DNA of 64,000 bases, taken from positions 62,001 through 126,000 of the forward strand of contig CAVOFR010000005.1 of assembly GCA_963695075.1 (NCBI GenBank), given 5' to 3'. Position 1 is the stretch's first letter, and the number at the start of each line of letters is the position of its first letter. Under the pieces are notes generated by a model. It saw only the letters and a list, made by a program, of their open reading frames with translations. It had not been told where the DNA came from and made no database searches. Below, one piece after another: positions 24,606 to 32,969 of this stretch. The translations under genes were made by a program, and so were the position numbers. This stretch comes from CAWCAL01 sp963695075 (lineage in GTDB: Bacteria > Actinomycetota > Acidimicrobiia > Acidimicrobiales > CAWCAL01).

Positions 24606-24764
24606 ATCGCCGTGAGGGGCTTTCGGTGTTTGCGGTTGTATTTTCATGTGTTTCGATCTAGATTGCTGTTCGGCCCCGCTGCGGTCGGGTCTCCGCCGAT
24701 CGGGGAAGTGCGGTGAAGGCTCGGGTGCCACGGGTCCGCTTCGCGGCATCTGCCGCCGTGGACC

Positions 24765-24817
24765 GGGACCTGGTGAGGGGTCGGGGCTTCGGGCCCAGGT
24801 GCCCCTCACCCGGTCCC
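24765..24817 (+). other. long hairpin upstream of the MFS gene
   Basis: GGGACC and GGTGAGGGG (24765-24780) pair with CCCCTCACC and GGTCCC (24802-24817), with one unpaired base on each side and an inner GGGCTTCGGGCCC. It lies just before the GTG at 24832 in the 226-bp gap after the ybjN-like gene. It may be a terminator of the mshA unit or an attenuator for the transporter. The earlier part of the gap has an AT-rich stretch (about 24625-24665) that could hold a promoter. Confidence 0.55.
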
Positions 24818-24831
24818 CTTCCGGGCTCATC

Positions 24832-26067
24832 GTGAGCCGGTCGGTGGCCGGCGTCGGCCCGAGCCCGGATCAGCCGAGGCCAGCGCTGACCGCGGTGTAC
24901 GCCATCACGGCCGCCGGTCTGATGGCCAACACGCTGCTGATCGCCTCGCTCCCCGAGATCAGCGAGCACTTCGACATCGGCGCCTCCGGGGCCGGCCTGA
25001 TCGTGGCGGCGGGGTCCCTTCCCGGTGTTTTCGTCGCACCGGTGATCGGAGCCTTCGCCGACCGGTGGGGACGCCGGGCTGTCGTCGTGCCGTGCCTGCT
25101 GACCTTCGGTGTGATGGGCGGCCTCGCGGGCCTGTCGCGCACCTTCGAGCTGTTGATCGCGGCCCGATTCATCCAGGGGATGGCCTCGGTCGGCCTCGTC
25201 AGCCTCTCGGTCGTGATCATCGGCGACCACTGGTCGGGCCTGGAGCGGGCGCGGCTCATCGGTCGCAATGCCGCGGTGCTCACGGTGAGCGTCGCGATCT
25301 ATCCGGCCCTGGGCGGCGCGCTGGCGGCTCTCGGCGGATCGTGGCGGGCCGCCTTCGCCCCCTACCTCCTCGCCATACCGGTGGCCTGGTACGTGGCAGG
25401 CCAGCTTCCGAAGGGCCGACAGCCCGACGCCCACACCGGTTCCCTGCTCCAGCTCGGTCGCACGGCGATCGGACAGCTCGCCCGTCCGGTCGTGGCCAGC
25501 TCGGTCGTTCTCGGGTTCGTGGCCTTCGTGCTGATCTTCGGGCTCTTCGTGACGACGATGCCTCTCCTGCTCGACCAGCGGTTCGATCTCGAGGTGTTCC
25601 CGCGCGGTCTGGTGATGGGGGTGTCCGCCATCGGCGCGACGATCACCGCCCTGAATCTCCGTCGGCTCCGCGACCGCTGGTCGGCCGACGCCCTCATCGC
25701 GGCCTCGTTCGGGGTGTTCATCGTGGGATTCGCGGTGATCGCCAGCGCTCCGGTCCTTCCGATCCTGATCATGGGCTCGTTCGCCTACGGGCTCGCCGAG
25801 GGGGCGACCATCCCCACCATCCAGGACCGCGTGGTCGGTGCCTCGGCCGACTCGGTGCGCGCCGCCGTGGTGGCGCTCTTCGTCAGCGGCGCAAGGGCCG
25901 GACAGGTCGTCGGGCCTCTGCTGGCCACCCGGGTCTGGGACCGGTGGCCGGGTGGTACCCCGTTCGCGATCGGGGCGGGTCTCGCCGCGGTCGTCGTGAT
26001 CATGCTGGTGAGCCGGCTGCGTACGCCGGCCGATCCGCCCGCCGAACCGGTCGGTCGAGCCGGATAG
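24832..26067 (+). CDS. MFS transporter
   Basis: A 411-residue protein with 12 predicted membrane segments. The loop between helices 2 and 3, GAFADRWGRRAVV, is the MFS motif A. The second half repeats the pattern with RRLRDRWSADALIAAS. It looks like a drug:H+ antiporter-type exporter; the substrate is unknown. The GTG at 24832 is chosen to exclude codons running through the hairpin. proC follows 9 bp after its stop. Confidence 0.9.
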   Translation: MSRSVAGVGPSPDQPRPALTAVYAITAAGLMANTLLIASLPEISEHFDIGASGAGLIVAAGSLPGVFVAPVIGAFADRWGRRAVVVPCLLTFGVMGGLAGLSRTFELLIAARFIQGMASVGLVSLSVVIIGDHWSGLERARLIGRNAAVLTVSVAIYPALGGALAALGGSWRAAFAPYLLAIPVAWYVAGQLPKGRQPDAHTGSLLQLGRTAIGQLARPVVASSVVLGFVAFVLIFGLFVTTMPLLLDQRFDLEVFPRGLVMGVSAIGATITALNLRRLRDRWSADALIAASFGVFIVGFAVIASAPVLPILIMGSFAYGLAEGATIPTIQDRVVGASADSVRAAVVALFVSGARAGQVVGPLLATRVWDRWPGGTPFAIGAGLAAVVVIMLVSRLRTPADPPAEPVGRAG

Positions 26068-26076
26068 TCTGCCCGC

Positions 26077-26868
26077 GTGGCTCGCATACAGATCATCGGT
26101 GGTGGACGCATGGGCACCGCGTTGGTGACCGGCCTGCTCGACGCCGGCTACGCCGGGCCGGCCCAGCTCGCCGTCGTCGAGTCGCTGGCCGAGCGGAGGC
26201 TCGAGCTGGCCGAGCAGTTTCCGGGCGTCGCCGTGGACGAGGTTCCGAGCGGGGCTCCCGAGAACGTGATCGCGGTCAAACCGGGAGATGTCCAGGCGGC
26301 ATGCCGGACCCTTGCCGAACGTGGAGCCGGCCGGGTGCTCTCGCTCGCGGCCGGCGTCACCCTCGCATCGCTCGAGTCCTGGTTGGGTGACGGTGTCGCC
26401 GTGATCAGGGCCATGCCCAACACCCCCGCGCTGGTGGGCGCCGGAGCGTCGGCAGTGGCCGGCGGAACCTCTGCCGACGACGCCGACATCGCCTGGGCCC
26501 GGACCGTGCTCGGCGCCGTGGGAGACGTCCTGGCGGTCCCGGAGCGCCTGCTCGACGCGGTCACCGGCCTGTCGGGAAGCGGCCCCGCCTACGTCTTCCT
26601 CGTGCTGGAGGCCATGATCGAAGGTGGTGTCCTCAACGGTCTTCCGCGAGACGTGGCGCAGCGGCTCGCCACTCAGACGTTCTTGGGCGCGGCGCGCCTC
26701 GCCGCTGAAACCGGTGACGACCCCGCGGCGCTGCGGGCGGCGGTGACGTCTCCTGGCGGAACGACGGCGGCCGGACTCGAAGCACTCGAACAGGCGTCCG
26801 TTCGCGCCGCGTTCCTCGACGCGGTCACGGCCGCGACCCGCCGGTCACGTGAGCTGGCCGATGGGTGA
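26077..26868 (+). CDS. proC: pyrroline-5-carboxylate reductase
   Basis: A 263-residue enzyme making proline from P5C with NAD(P)H. The N-terminal IIGGGRMGTALVTGLLDAG is the Rossmann motif. RAMPNTPALVGAGASAV and the C-terminal GLSGSGPAYVFLVLEAM are the ProC signatures, and TSPGGTTAAGLEALE completes the active-site region. It starts at GTG. The last eight bases overlap the next gene. Confidence 0.96.
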   Translation: MARIQIIGGGRMGTALVTGLLDAGYAGPAQLAVVESLAERRLELAEQFPGVAVDEVPSGAPENVIAVKPGDVQAACRTLAERGAGRVLSLAAGVTLASLESWLGDGVAVIRAMPNTPALVGAGASAVAGGTSADDADIAWARTVLGAVGDVLAVPERLLDAVTGLSGSGPAYVFLVLEAMIEGGVLNGLPRDVAQRLATQTFLGAARLAAETGDDPAALRAAVTSPGGTTAAGLEALEQASVRAAFLDAVTAATRRSRELADG

Positions 26869-27754
26869 CCCGGCACTGCACTACGAGACGGTGTCGTTCC
26901 TCTCGGACTTCGGGCACGAGGACGAGTTCGTCGGCGTGGTCCACTCCGTGATCCGGTCGATGGCCCCGGACGTGCGGGTGATCGACATCACCCACGCCGT
27001 GGTCCCCTTCGACATACGGGCCGGGGGGCTGGCCCTCGCTCGAAGCGTCCAGTACCTGGCCCCGGGTGTGGTCGTCGCTGTCGTCGACCCCGGCGTGGGT
27101 ACCGACCGGCGGGCCATCGCGGTCGAGGTCGGCGACGGAGCTTCGGTCCTGGTCGGCCCCGACAACGGGCTCCTGGCCCCGGCCGTCGCCATGTGCGGCG
27201 GCGCGACCGATGCGGTGGTGCTCGACCGGACCGAGCTCCACCTGCCCGCACCCGGCGCGACATTCGACGCCCGCGATGTCTTCGCTCCGGTCGCCGCCCA
27301 GCTGTGCCTGGGCACACCGCTCCACGATGTCGGTAGCTCCATCGACCCGGCGTCGCTCATGCCGGGAACGCTGCCCGTCCCGCGCGACGAGCCCGATGGA
27401 TCGGTCACCGCCGAGGTGCTCTGGGTCGATCGGTTCGGCAACTGTCAACTGAATGTCGAGCCCGAGCTGATCGAGAAGTGGGAAGGCCGAGCGGTCTATG
27501 CGCCCGCCGAGGGGCCGCGGACGATGATCCTCGTCGAGTCGTACCGGGCGCTGCCGTCGGGCGGGATCGGCCTGGTGCTCGACAGCTACGGGATGGTCGC
27601 GATGGCGGGTGATCGTTCGTCGGCAGCCGACGAGCTGGGCCTGGCCGCTGGCGACGAGCTCAAGCTGCGGGCGCCGGGCGAGCAGGATGAGACCGGCCAG
27701 GTGACACCGGTGTCGATCGGTGCACCAGCGAGGGAGACAACCGACGATGCGTAA
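26861..27754 (+). CDS. SAM hydroxide adenosyltransferase (DUF62 / duf62-type)
   Basis: A 297-residue protein of the fluorinase-like superfamily that converts SAM and water to adenosine and methionine. SFLSDFGHEDEFVGVVHSVI near the N-terminus, DITHAVVPFDIRAG, VDPGVGT and GPDNGLL are family motifs. The RDVFAPVAAQL segment and the later VDRFGNCQLN carry the water-activating residue context of the hydroxide branch. Overlap with proC by 8 bp suggests cotranscription. Confidence 0.9.
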   Translation: MGDPALHYETVSFLSDFGHEDEFVGVVHSVIRSMAPDVRVIDITHAVVPFDIRAGGLALARSVQYLAPGVVVAVVDPGVGTDRRAIAVEVGDGASVLVGPDNGLLAPAVAMCGGATDAVVLDRTELHLPAPGATFDARDVFAPVAAQLCLGTPLHDVGSSIDPASLMPGTLPVPRDEPDGSVTAEVLWVDRFGNCQLNVEPELIEKWEGRAVYAPAEGPRTMILVESYRALPSGGIGLVLDSYGMVAMAGDRSSAADELGLAAGDELKLRAPGEQDETGQVTPVSIGAPARETTDDA

Positions 27755-27836
27755 GGGAACCACGATCGCGTTGGCGCTGCTGCTCGCTGCCCTCCTGGGA
27801 GCCACCGCGCTCCAGCTCTTCTTCCTCGCTCGTTGA
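27747..27836 (+). CDS. 29-residue single-helix membrane peptide
   Basis: An ATG at 27747 opens a 29-codon frame, MRKGTTIALALLLAALLGA then TALQLFFLAR, that overlaps the end of the SAM hydrolase gene by 8 bp. The positive N-terminus and a hydrophobic run of about 20 residues predict one membrane helix. Preceded by AGGGAGA. Its function is unknown; small size makes it uncertain. Confidence 0.5.
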   Translation: MRKGTTIALALLLAALLGATALQLFFLAR

Positions 27837-27873
27837 GCGGGCGCACCCGTCGCGCGGGCGCACCTCCGGACCC

Positions 27874-27942
27874 GACCCGCAACTTCGTGCGCTCAGTGCC
27901 ACATGGGTACTGCCAGCGCACAGAGTTCGGAGGAGGCGGGTC
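27874..27942. repeat. long imperfect palindrome, copy 1 (conserved loop CACATGGGTACTGCCAG)
   Basis: GACCCGC (27874-27880) and AACTTCGTGCGC pair with GCGCACAGAGTT and GCGGGTC (27936-27942). The central CACATGGGTACTGCCAG is identical to that of copy 2 at 42790-42844. It lies between the convergent small ORF and the ABC permease and could act as a terminator. Confidence 0.8.
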
Positions 27943-28753
27943 AGACCTGGGCGGCCAGACGGTCGCGGCTGTATCGGCGGGCACCCCGTCGGGCCAGTCC
28001 CAGTGCTCCGAGCCAGACGATCGCGCCCAGGACGAGCGAGAAGATCGGCGGTGCCACCAGCAGGCCCGTGGCTTGGGCGATCACCAGGAAAAGCAGCGGC
28101 AGGATCACGGCCCCACCCAGCTGATTCGCTTCCTGCGTATTGCGGGCGCGTGCCGAGACGCGGATCATCAGGCCCAGTCCTAGCGCCGCGGTGGCGGGGG
28201 CAACCCAGACGATGAGGATCACCCACCCCAGATCGGGGACCAGGAGCCGGTCGACGACGGACCAGGCGATCGAATTGGTCACCACGGCGAAGCAGATGAA
28301 CCCGAGCCAGGAGACCGCGACGGCCGGGATGAAGGCGATGAGGAGCTTGGCCATGTAGATGTCGCGCTCGCGGATGGGTAGATGCAGCAGCGATTCCAGC
28401 GTCTTGCGTTCCTTCTCGCCGGCGAACGCATCGGCGGCCAGGACGGCCGAGACCATCAGCGGCACGATGAGGAAGAGCGGTGCGAGCATGTAGCGGTTGA
28501 CCAGGACGAGGACGCGTTCGTCGGCCGGGAGAGCGTTGATGGGTTCGGCCAAACCGGCGGGGAGGCTGCCGAGCAGTCGATTGATGGTGTCGGGGTCGGC
28601 GCCGCGGGCGACCCAGCTGACCGACGCCGGCATGACGACCAGCATGATGGTGGGAACGAGGATCATCGGGAACACGATGGCCCGGGACCGCCGGATGGCG
28701 GCGAAGTCCCGGCGCATGAGGGCCCGGATCGCGGCCCAGTCGAAACCGCCCAT
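27941..28753 (-). CDS. ABC-2 type transporter permease
   Basis: A 270-residue membrane protein with about six helices. The large loop after the first helix and the segment DAFAGEKERKTLESLLHLPI are typical of ABC-2 exporter permeases (NatB-like). The ATG at 28753 overlaps the TGA of the ATPase gene and follows GAGGAG; a GTG at 28759 in frame is the alternative. It pairs with the ATPase upstream to form an exporter of unknown substrate. Confidence 0.9.
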   Translation of the reverse strand: MGGFDWAAIRALMRRDFAAIRRSRAIVFPMILVPTIMLVVMPASVSWVARGADPDTINRLLGSLPAGLAEPINALPADERVLVLVNRYMLAPLFLIVPLMVSAVLAADAFAGEKERKTLESLLHLPIRERDIYMAKLLIAFIPAVAVSWLGFICFAVVTNSIAWSVVDRLLVPDLGWVILIVWVAPATAALGLGLMIRVSARARNTQEANQLGGAVILPLLFLVIAQATGLLVAPPIFSLVLGAIVWLGALGLARRGARRYSRDRLAAQV

Positions 28754-29832
28754 CACCACTCCTCGGGACTGGACAGGTCGGTTGCGGTGTGGGCCACGCC
28801 GCAGCGGCGCAGCGTCTCGAAGTAGAGATCCTCGAGCGTCGGGGTGTGGGCGCGGACCTCGAAGAGGGGAATCTCGCGGGCGGCGAGCTCGGTCACGAGG
28901 TGTGGTATCTGATCGCGCCGTGCGACGTGGACCCGTGCTCCGGCGGGGCTGGGCTGGGCTCGAACCACCGCGGGGAGACCGGCCAGCAGGCCGATGAGCC
29001 CGGCGTCGGCGGGTTGGCTCAGGGAGAGGTCGACCTGGACGTTCGGCCAGTACGCCGTCGTCAGCTCGTCGGGGGTGCCGGTCACCCGGATACGTCCTTC
29101 GTGCATCACCGCGAGGCGATCGGCCACTCGGGCCGCCTCGCCCAGGAAGTGGGTGGCCAGGACCACCGTGCGGCCCTGGTCGTGCGCCAGGATGCCGATG
29201 AGGTCGACGACGGCGCGGGTCGCCGCCGGGTCGAGACCCGAAGTCGGTTCGTCGAGGAAGAGCACCTCGGGATCGTGGATGAGCGCTCGGGCGAGGGCGA
29301 TGCGCTTGCGTTGACCGGTACTGAACCCGTGGATGCGCCGGTCGAGTTGGTCACCCATTCCGAAGCGGTGGAGCAGATCGCGTGACCGCTCGCGGGCGAG
29401 GTCCCCGGGCATGCCACGGATCCGGGCGGTGAACTCGAGGTTCTCCATGGCCGTGAGACGGTCGTCGAGGCCGGCGTTCTCGGTGAGGGCCCCGGTCCGA
29501 TGTCGGATTTCGTGACCCTTGGTTCGCACATCCAACCCGAGCACCGTGGCCACGCCCTCGTCCGGGACGAGGATGCCGTTCAGGATCCGGACCGTCGTGG
29601 TCTTACCCGCGCCGTTCGGCCCGAGCATCACCATCACCTCACCGGCAAAGAGGTCCAGGTTGATCCCGTCGAGCGCGATCTGCTCGTCGAAGCGCCGGGT
29701 GATGCCCTGCATGCGGATCGACGGTGGACCCGATCCGAGGTGCCCGATCCGGTGGGCCGAGGTCGGGGCGTCGCCCGCCGGGTGATGGGTGGAGTCAGCG
29801 CCGTCGATGGGGCCGATCGTACCGATATCCAT
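28753..29832 (-). CDS. ABC transporter ATP-binding protein
   Basis: A 359-residue ATPase. Walker A is GPNGAGKTT, the signature is FSTGQRKRIALARAL (STGQ in place of LSGGQ), Walker B is VLFLDEPTSGLD and the H-loop is VLATHFLGEA. An N-terminal ~40 residues and a C-terminal ~75 residues extend the core, as in NatA/CcmA-type ATPases of ABC-2 exporters. It is coupled to the permease by a one-base overlap. Confidence 0.93.
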   Translation of the reverse strand: MDIGTIGPIDGADSTHHPAGDAPTSAHRIGHLGSGPPSIRMQGITRRFDEQIALDGINLDLFAGEVMVMLGPNGAGKTTTVRILNGILVPDEGVATVLGLDVRTKGHEIRHRTGALTENAGLDDRLTAMENLEFTARIRGMPGDLARERSRDLLHRFGMGDQLDRRIHGFSTGQRKRIALARALIHDPEVLFLDEPTSGLDPAATRAVVDLIGILAHDQGRTVVLATHFLGEAARVADRLAVMHEGRIRVTGTPDELTTAYWPNVQVDLSLSQPADAGLIGLLAGLPAVVRAQPSPAGARVHVARRDQIPHLVTELAAREIPLFEVRAHTPTLEDLYFETLRRCGVAHTATDLSSPEEW

Positions 29833-29882
29833 TGCCGCTCCGGCAGTCGGGCTCCGTCTGGGGGCGCCGTGGTTTCGCGGGG

Positions 29883-30572
29883 TCAGGCCCCGACAGCGGC
29901 GAGAGCATCGAGCATGGCGTCGATGCTGGAGGGTGAGGCGGGCGGCGGGGGAAGGGTCGTGGTCGTCGGCGGGGGAGTGGTCGGTGGTGCCGTGGTCGGT
30001 GCCGGTTCCGGTGCGGGGTCGGCGGCGGGAAGGACCGGTGGCGGTGCCGCGGCCGCAGGCGGATCGCTCGGCGCCGGTGCGGCCGCTGGCGTTGGTGCCG
30101 CCGCCTGCAGGGCCATGAAACGGTGGGTCGTGTACATCACGTTTCCGGCCCAGACGACCCCGACGGCGACCCGCGTGTAGGCCGGATCGACGAGGTTCGC
30201 GTAGTGGCCGGGGCTGGCGATGAAGGCGTCCATCAGCGAGCCGACGGTCGGGCCGACGCCGACGTTCTCGCCGAGCTTCTGCCAGTTCTGGGTGACCCCG
30301 ACCGACAGGTCGGGGGCATGGGAGATGTGGCCCTGTGCCTTCATGGTGTCGGCCCAGGACCGGGACGGGCCGAGAAGTTCGTTGTCGACGGTGAGCAGAG
30401 CGAGGCCCTTGCTGGCTCGGAGCTGGTTGATCGAAGCGACGAACTCGGCCTCGGCTCCGCTGTCGTAACCCTGGGCTCCAGCGGGGGTTGCGCCGATGGC
30501 GATGGAGAGGGTGAGGAGCACCATGGCCATCGTGGCCGCTCGTAGGACTGGTCGCTTCGCCGCTCGCACCAT
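29883..30572 (-). CDS. secreted CAP-domain (SCP/PR-1) protein with proline-rich tail
   Basis: A 229-residue protein. The ATG at 30572 gives a signal peptide (basic start, hydrophobic core to GATPAGAQG). The CAP domain follows: SINQLRASKGLALLTVDNEL, the His in HISHAP, the GENVGVG motif and HYANLVDPAYTRVAVGV. The tail is a long Pro/Ala/Thr-rich linker (PAPEPAPTTAPPTTPPPTT) that may span or bind the cell wall, ending in a short helix. Possible functions are as a lytic or lipid-binding exoprotein. It lies 50 bp upstream of the ABC ATPase gene on the same strand. Confidence 0.88.
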   Translation of the reverse strand: MVRAAKRPVLRAATMAMVLLTLSIAIGATPAGAQGYDSGAEAEFVASINQLRASKGLALLTVDNELLGPSRSWADTMKAQGHISHAPDLSVGVTQNWQKLGENVGVGPTVGSLMDAFIASPGHYANLVDPAYTRVAVGVVWAGNVMYTTHRFMALQAAAPTPAAAPAPSDPPAAAAPPPVLPAADPAPEPAPTTAPPTTPPPTTTTLPPPPASPSSIDAMLDALAAVGA

Positions 30573-30775
30573 GTGCCTGGTCCCCGGATCGTCCGATGGT
30601 CGTACCGACACCCCGCTTGCCGGTGATCTCATATCGACCGCTCACTGCGGTGTCTTGAGTGGAGAGGGGCATCCCGGATGTGTCTGATCCATTCGACCCA
30701 CTACCGTCGCGGGGTGTTGGGTCGAGCTGTTGGGCTCCGGCTGTCACAGGTCGAAGTCGGAAGAGGGAGCGCCGT

Positions 30776-32257
30776 GTGAATCTCGCTCAGATCATCGAGG
30801 ACCACGACGCGGGCTCGACCGCGCTGATCAGTCGCGGCCTCGTCACCACCTATGGGCAGCTCCGTGATCAGGTTGGTGCGGTCCGCGGCGGGCTCCGGGA
30901 TCTGGGCGTCGGACCGGATGATCGTGTCGCTCTTCTGTGCGGGAACAACTGGTACTTCGTCGTCGGTTACCTGGCGATTCTCGGCTTGGGAGCGGTGGCC
31001 GTGCCCCTCAACCCGACGAGCCCGGGCCGAGCGGTCGAGCGCGAGCTGCGCACGGTGGGCGCCAAGGGGGTCGTGGTCGGTCCGGCCGGTCGGTCCTGCA
31101 TGGCCGAGGTGGATCGGGCCGTGGTCCCGGTCGTGGTCTCCTGCCCCGGCGTCGAGCTCGATGATGCCGTCTCACTCGAGGATCTCCTGACCTCCGAGCC
31201 GGTTCCGGCGGTGGATAGAGAGGCCGACGACCTGGCCGCGCTGATGTTCACGTCGGGTACCGCAGGCCGCCCGAGGGCAGCGATGCTCACGCACGAGAAC
31301 CTGCTCATCAACATCGCCCAGGCCCAGGCTCACGAGGGTCGCGAACAGACCGGTGCCGACATCGTGTTCGGGGTCCTGCCCTTCTTCCACATCTTCGGTC
31401 TCAACGTGGTCCTCGGCGTGACGCTCAAGCTCGGCGGAACGATTCTGCTGGTCGAGCGATTCGATCCCAGCACGGCGATCGACGCGATGGGCAAACACGG
31501 CGTCACCGTGTTGAGCGGACCGCCCACCCTCTGGTCCGCGCTCGCCTCGCTTCCCGGCGTCGGCCCGGATGACATGGCGTCCATCCGCCTGGCGGTCTCC
31601 GGCGCGGCGAAGCTCCCGAACGAGACCGCCGAGCTCGTCCGGGAGCGATTGGGGATCGAACTGCGGGAGGGGTACGGACTCACCGAATGCTCTCCCATCG
31701 TCGCGACCGCCACCGGGACCGACGCCCCGATCGGCTCGATCGGCGTGCCGGTGCCCGGACTCGAGGTGCGACTGGTGGACACCGACGGGACCGACGTCCT
31801 GATCGGCGACACGGGCGAGCTCTGGGTGCGCGGGCCGAACGTGTTCGCGGGCTACCTCGACGACCCCGAGGCCACGGCTCGAGCGCTGACCGAGGACGGC
31901 TGGCTCCGGACCGGTGATCTCGGGCTGGTCGACGACCACGGCTTTCTCTACATCGTCGATCGACTCAAGGACCTCATCATCGTGTCTGGTTTCAACGTCT
32001 ATCCGGCCGAGGTGGAAGAGGTGCTGGTCGAGCATCCGCAGATCGACTCCGTCGCCGTCGTCGGCGTGCCCCATCCCCACACGGGAGAGGCGGTGAAGGC
32101 GTACGTCGTCCAGGGCGATGGAGCGATCGAAGAGGACGACGTCATCGCCTTCGCCGCGCAGTACCTTCCGAGCTACAAGTGCCCGTCCAAGGTCGTCTTC
32201 GTGGACGAGATCCCCCGGGGCCTGGGGGGCAAGGTCCTGCGTCGAGCGCTGCGCTGA
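30776..32257 (+). CDS. AMP-dependent acyl-CoA ligase
   Basis: A 493-residue ANL-superfamily enzyme. Motif A3 is MFTSGTAGRPRAAML, in which the usual TTGxPKG has become TAGRPRA, so the conserved P-loop Lys is Arg. Further motifs are EGYGLTE (A5), TGDLG (A7), and the C-terminal catalytic Lys in GKVLRRAL. The GTG at 30776 follows AAGAGGGA at good spacing. It probably activates a fatty or aromatic acid. Its last 25 bases are part of a 101-bp tandem duplication that continues into the intergenic region. Confidence 0.9.
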   Translation: MNLAQIIEDHDAGSTALISRGLVTTYGQLRDQVGAVRGGLRDLGVGPDDRVALLCGNNWYFVVGYLAILGLGAVAVPLNPTSPGRAVERELRTVGAKGVVVGPAGRSCMAEVDRAVVPVVVSCPGVELDDAVSLEDLLTSEPVPAVDREADDLAALMFTSGTAGRPRAAMLTHENLLINIAQAQAHEGREQTGADIVFGVLPFFHIFGLNVVLGVTLKLGGTILLVERFDPSTAIDAMGKHGVTVLSGPPTLWSALASLPGVGPDDMASIRLAVSGAAKLPNETAELVRERLGIELREGYGLTECSPIVATATGTDAPIGSIGVPVPGLEVRLVDTDGTDVLIGDTGELWVRGPNVFAGYLDDPEATARALTEDGWLRTGDLGLVDDHGFLYIVDRLKDLIIVSGFNVYPAEVEEVLVEHPQIDSVAVVGVPHPHTGEAVKAYVVQGDGAIEEDDVIAFAAQYLPSYKCPSKVVFVDEIPRGLGGKVLRRALR

Positions 32258-32435
32258 GGCGGAGGACCGGCGGTTTGGGTTCGGGCCCCGAACCGCAGGG
32301 CGATGAGGCCCTCGGGCCGAAGAGCGATGGGGCGGTCCTGCGTCGAGCGTTGCGCTGAGGCGGAGGACCGGCGGTTTGGGTTCGGGCCCCGAACCGCACG
32401 GCGATGAGGCCCTCGGGCCGAAGAGCGATCGGGGC
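32233..32435. repeat. 101-bp tandem duplication covering the end of the ligase gene
   Basis: GGTCCTGCGTCGAGCGCTGC at 32233 recurs (one change) at 32334, and the two 101-bp units are almost identical. Each contains the last eight codons of the ligase including TGA and a near-perfect palindrome GGTTCGGGCCCCGAACC that could terminate transcription. The second unit is non-coding. Confidence 0.9.
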
Positions 32436-32437
32436 GG

Positions 32438-32443
32438 TATGAT
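32438..32443 (+). promoter_or_regulatory. putative -10 box of panD
   Basis: TATGAT lies directly after the second repeat unit and 57 bp before the panD start. No good -35 is visible; the region upstream is GC-rich repeat sequence. Confidence 0.4.
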
Positions 32444-32499
32444 GGGGGCCCAGGCCTGGATTCGGAGTGTGCCGAACCGGGACCGAAAAGGAGTGTGGC

Positions 32500-32898
32500 A
32501 TGCGTCGCCGCATGATGAAGTCGAAGATCCATCGGGCCACGGTCACGAAGGCCGATCTGAATTACGTGGGTTCCATCAGCATCGACCCCGAACTGATGGC
32601 CGTCGGCGACATACGCGACGGCGAGCAGATCCACGTGGTCGACATCGACAACGGGTCCCGGCTGGAGACCTACGCCATTTCCGGCGATCCGGGTGAGGTC
32701 TGCCTAAACGGGGCTGCCGCCCGCCTGGTCCAGCCCGGTGACAAGGTGATCCTCATCACCTACGCCGACTACGAAGAGGCCGAGCTCGAGGAGTTCGAGC
32801 CGACCGTCGTCCACGTGGACACCGCCAACCGGCAGGTCCCGGCCGGTCTGGCCCTGGAGTTCGCCGGCGAGCGGCGCTATGTCGAGGTCCCCGCCTGA
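32500..32898 (+). CDS. panD: aspartate 1-decarboxylase
   Basis: A 132-residue precursor of the pyruvoyl enzyme that makes beta-alanine for pantothenate. The self-cleavage site is Gly-Ser in LNYVGSISID, near residue 24. KSKIHRATVTKADL, NGAAARLVQPGDKVILITYA and the final strand are family-typical. The ATG at 32500 has AAAGGAG at 7-nt spacing; an internal ATG lies at codon 5. It sits just before rex, 71 bp apart. Confidence 0.95.
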   Translation: MRRRMMKSKIHRATVTKADLNYVGSISIDPELMAVGDIRDGEQIHVVDIDNGSRLETYAISGDPGEVCLNGAAARLVQPGDKVILITYADYEEAELEEFEPTVVHVDTANRQVPAGLALEFAGERRYVEVPA

Positions 32899-32933
32899 CA
32901 CGCCAGGCGCTCGGGGACCGGCCGTTCGCGGGA

Positions 32934-32951
32934 TTGTGAATTCGTGCACGA
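32934..32951 (+). promoter_or_regulatory. Rex operator overlapping the rex promoter (autoregulation)
   Basis: TTGTGAATTCGTGCACGA resembles the actinobacterial Rex operator TTGTGAAnnnnTTCACAA, with the left half perfect and two changes in the right. TTGTGA can also serve as the -35, with TACGGT (32958-32963) as the -10 at 18 bp, which would give a nearly leaderless rex transcript. This fits negative autoregulation. Confidence 0.65.
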
Positions 32952-32969
32952 AGTCGCTACGGTCGCCGC

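Noticed and set aside
23202..24830. 542-codon minus-strand open frame
   Set aside because: Spans mshA antisense, an intergenic repeat and the ybjN-like gene antisense; no motif.
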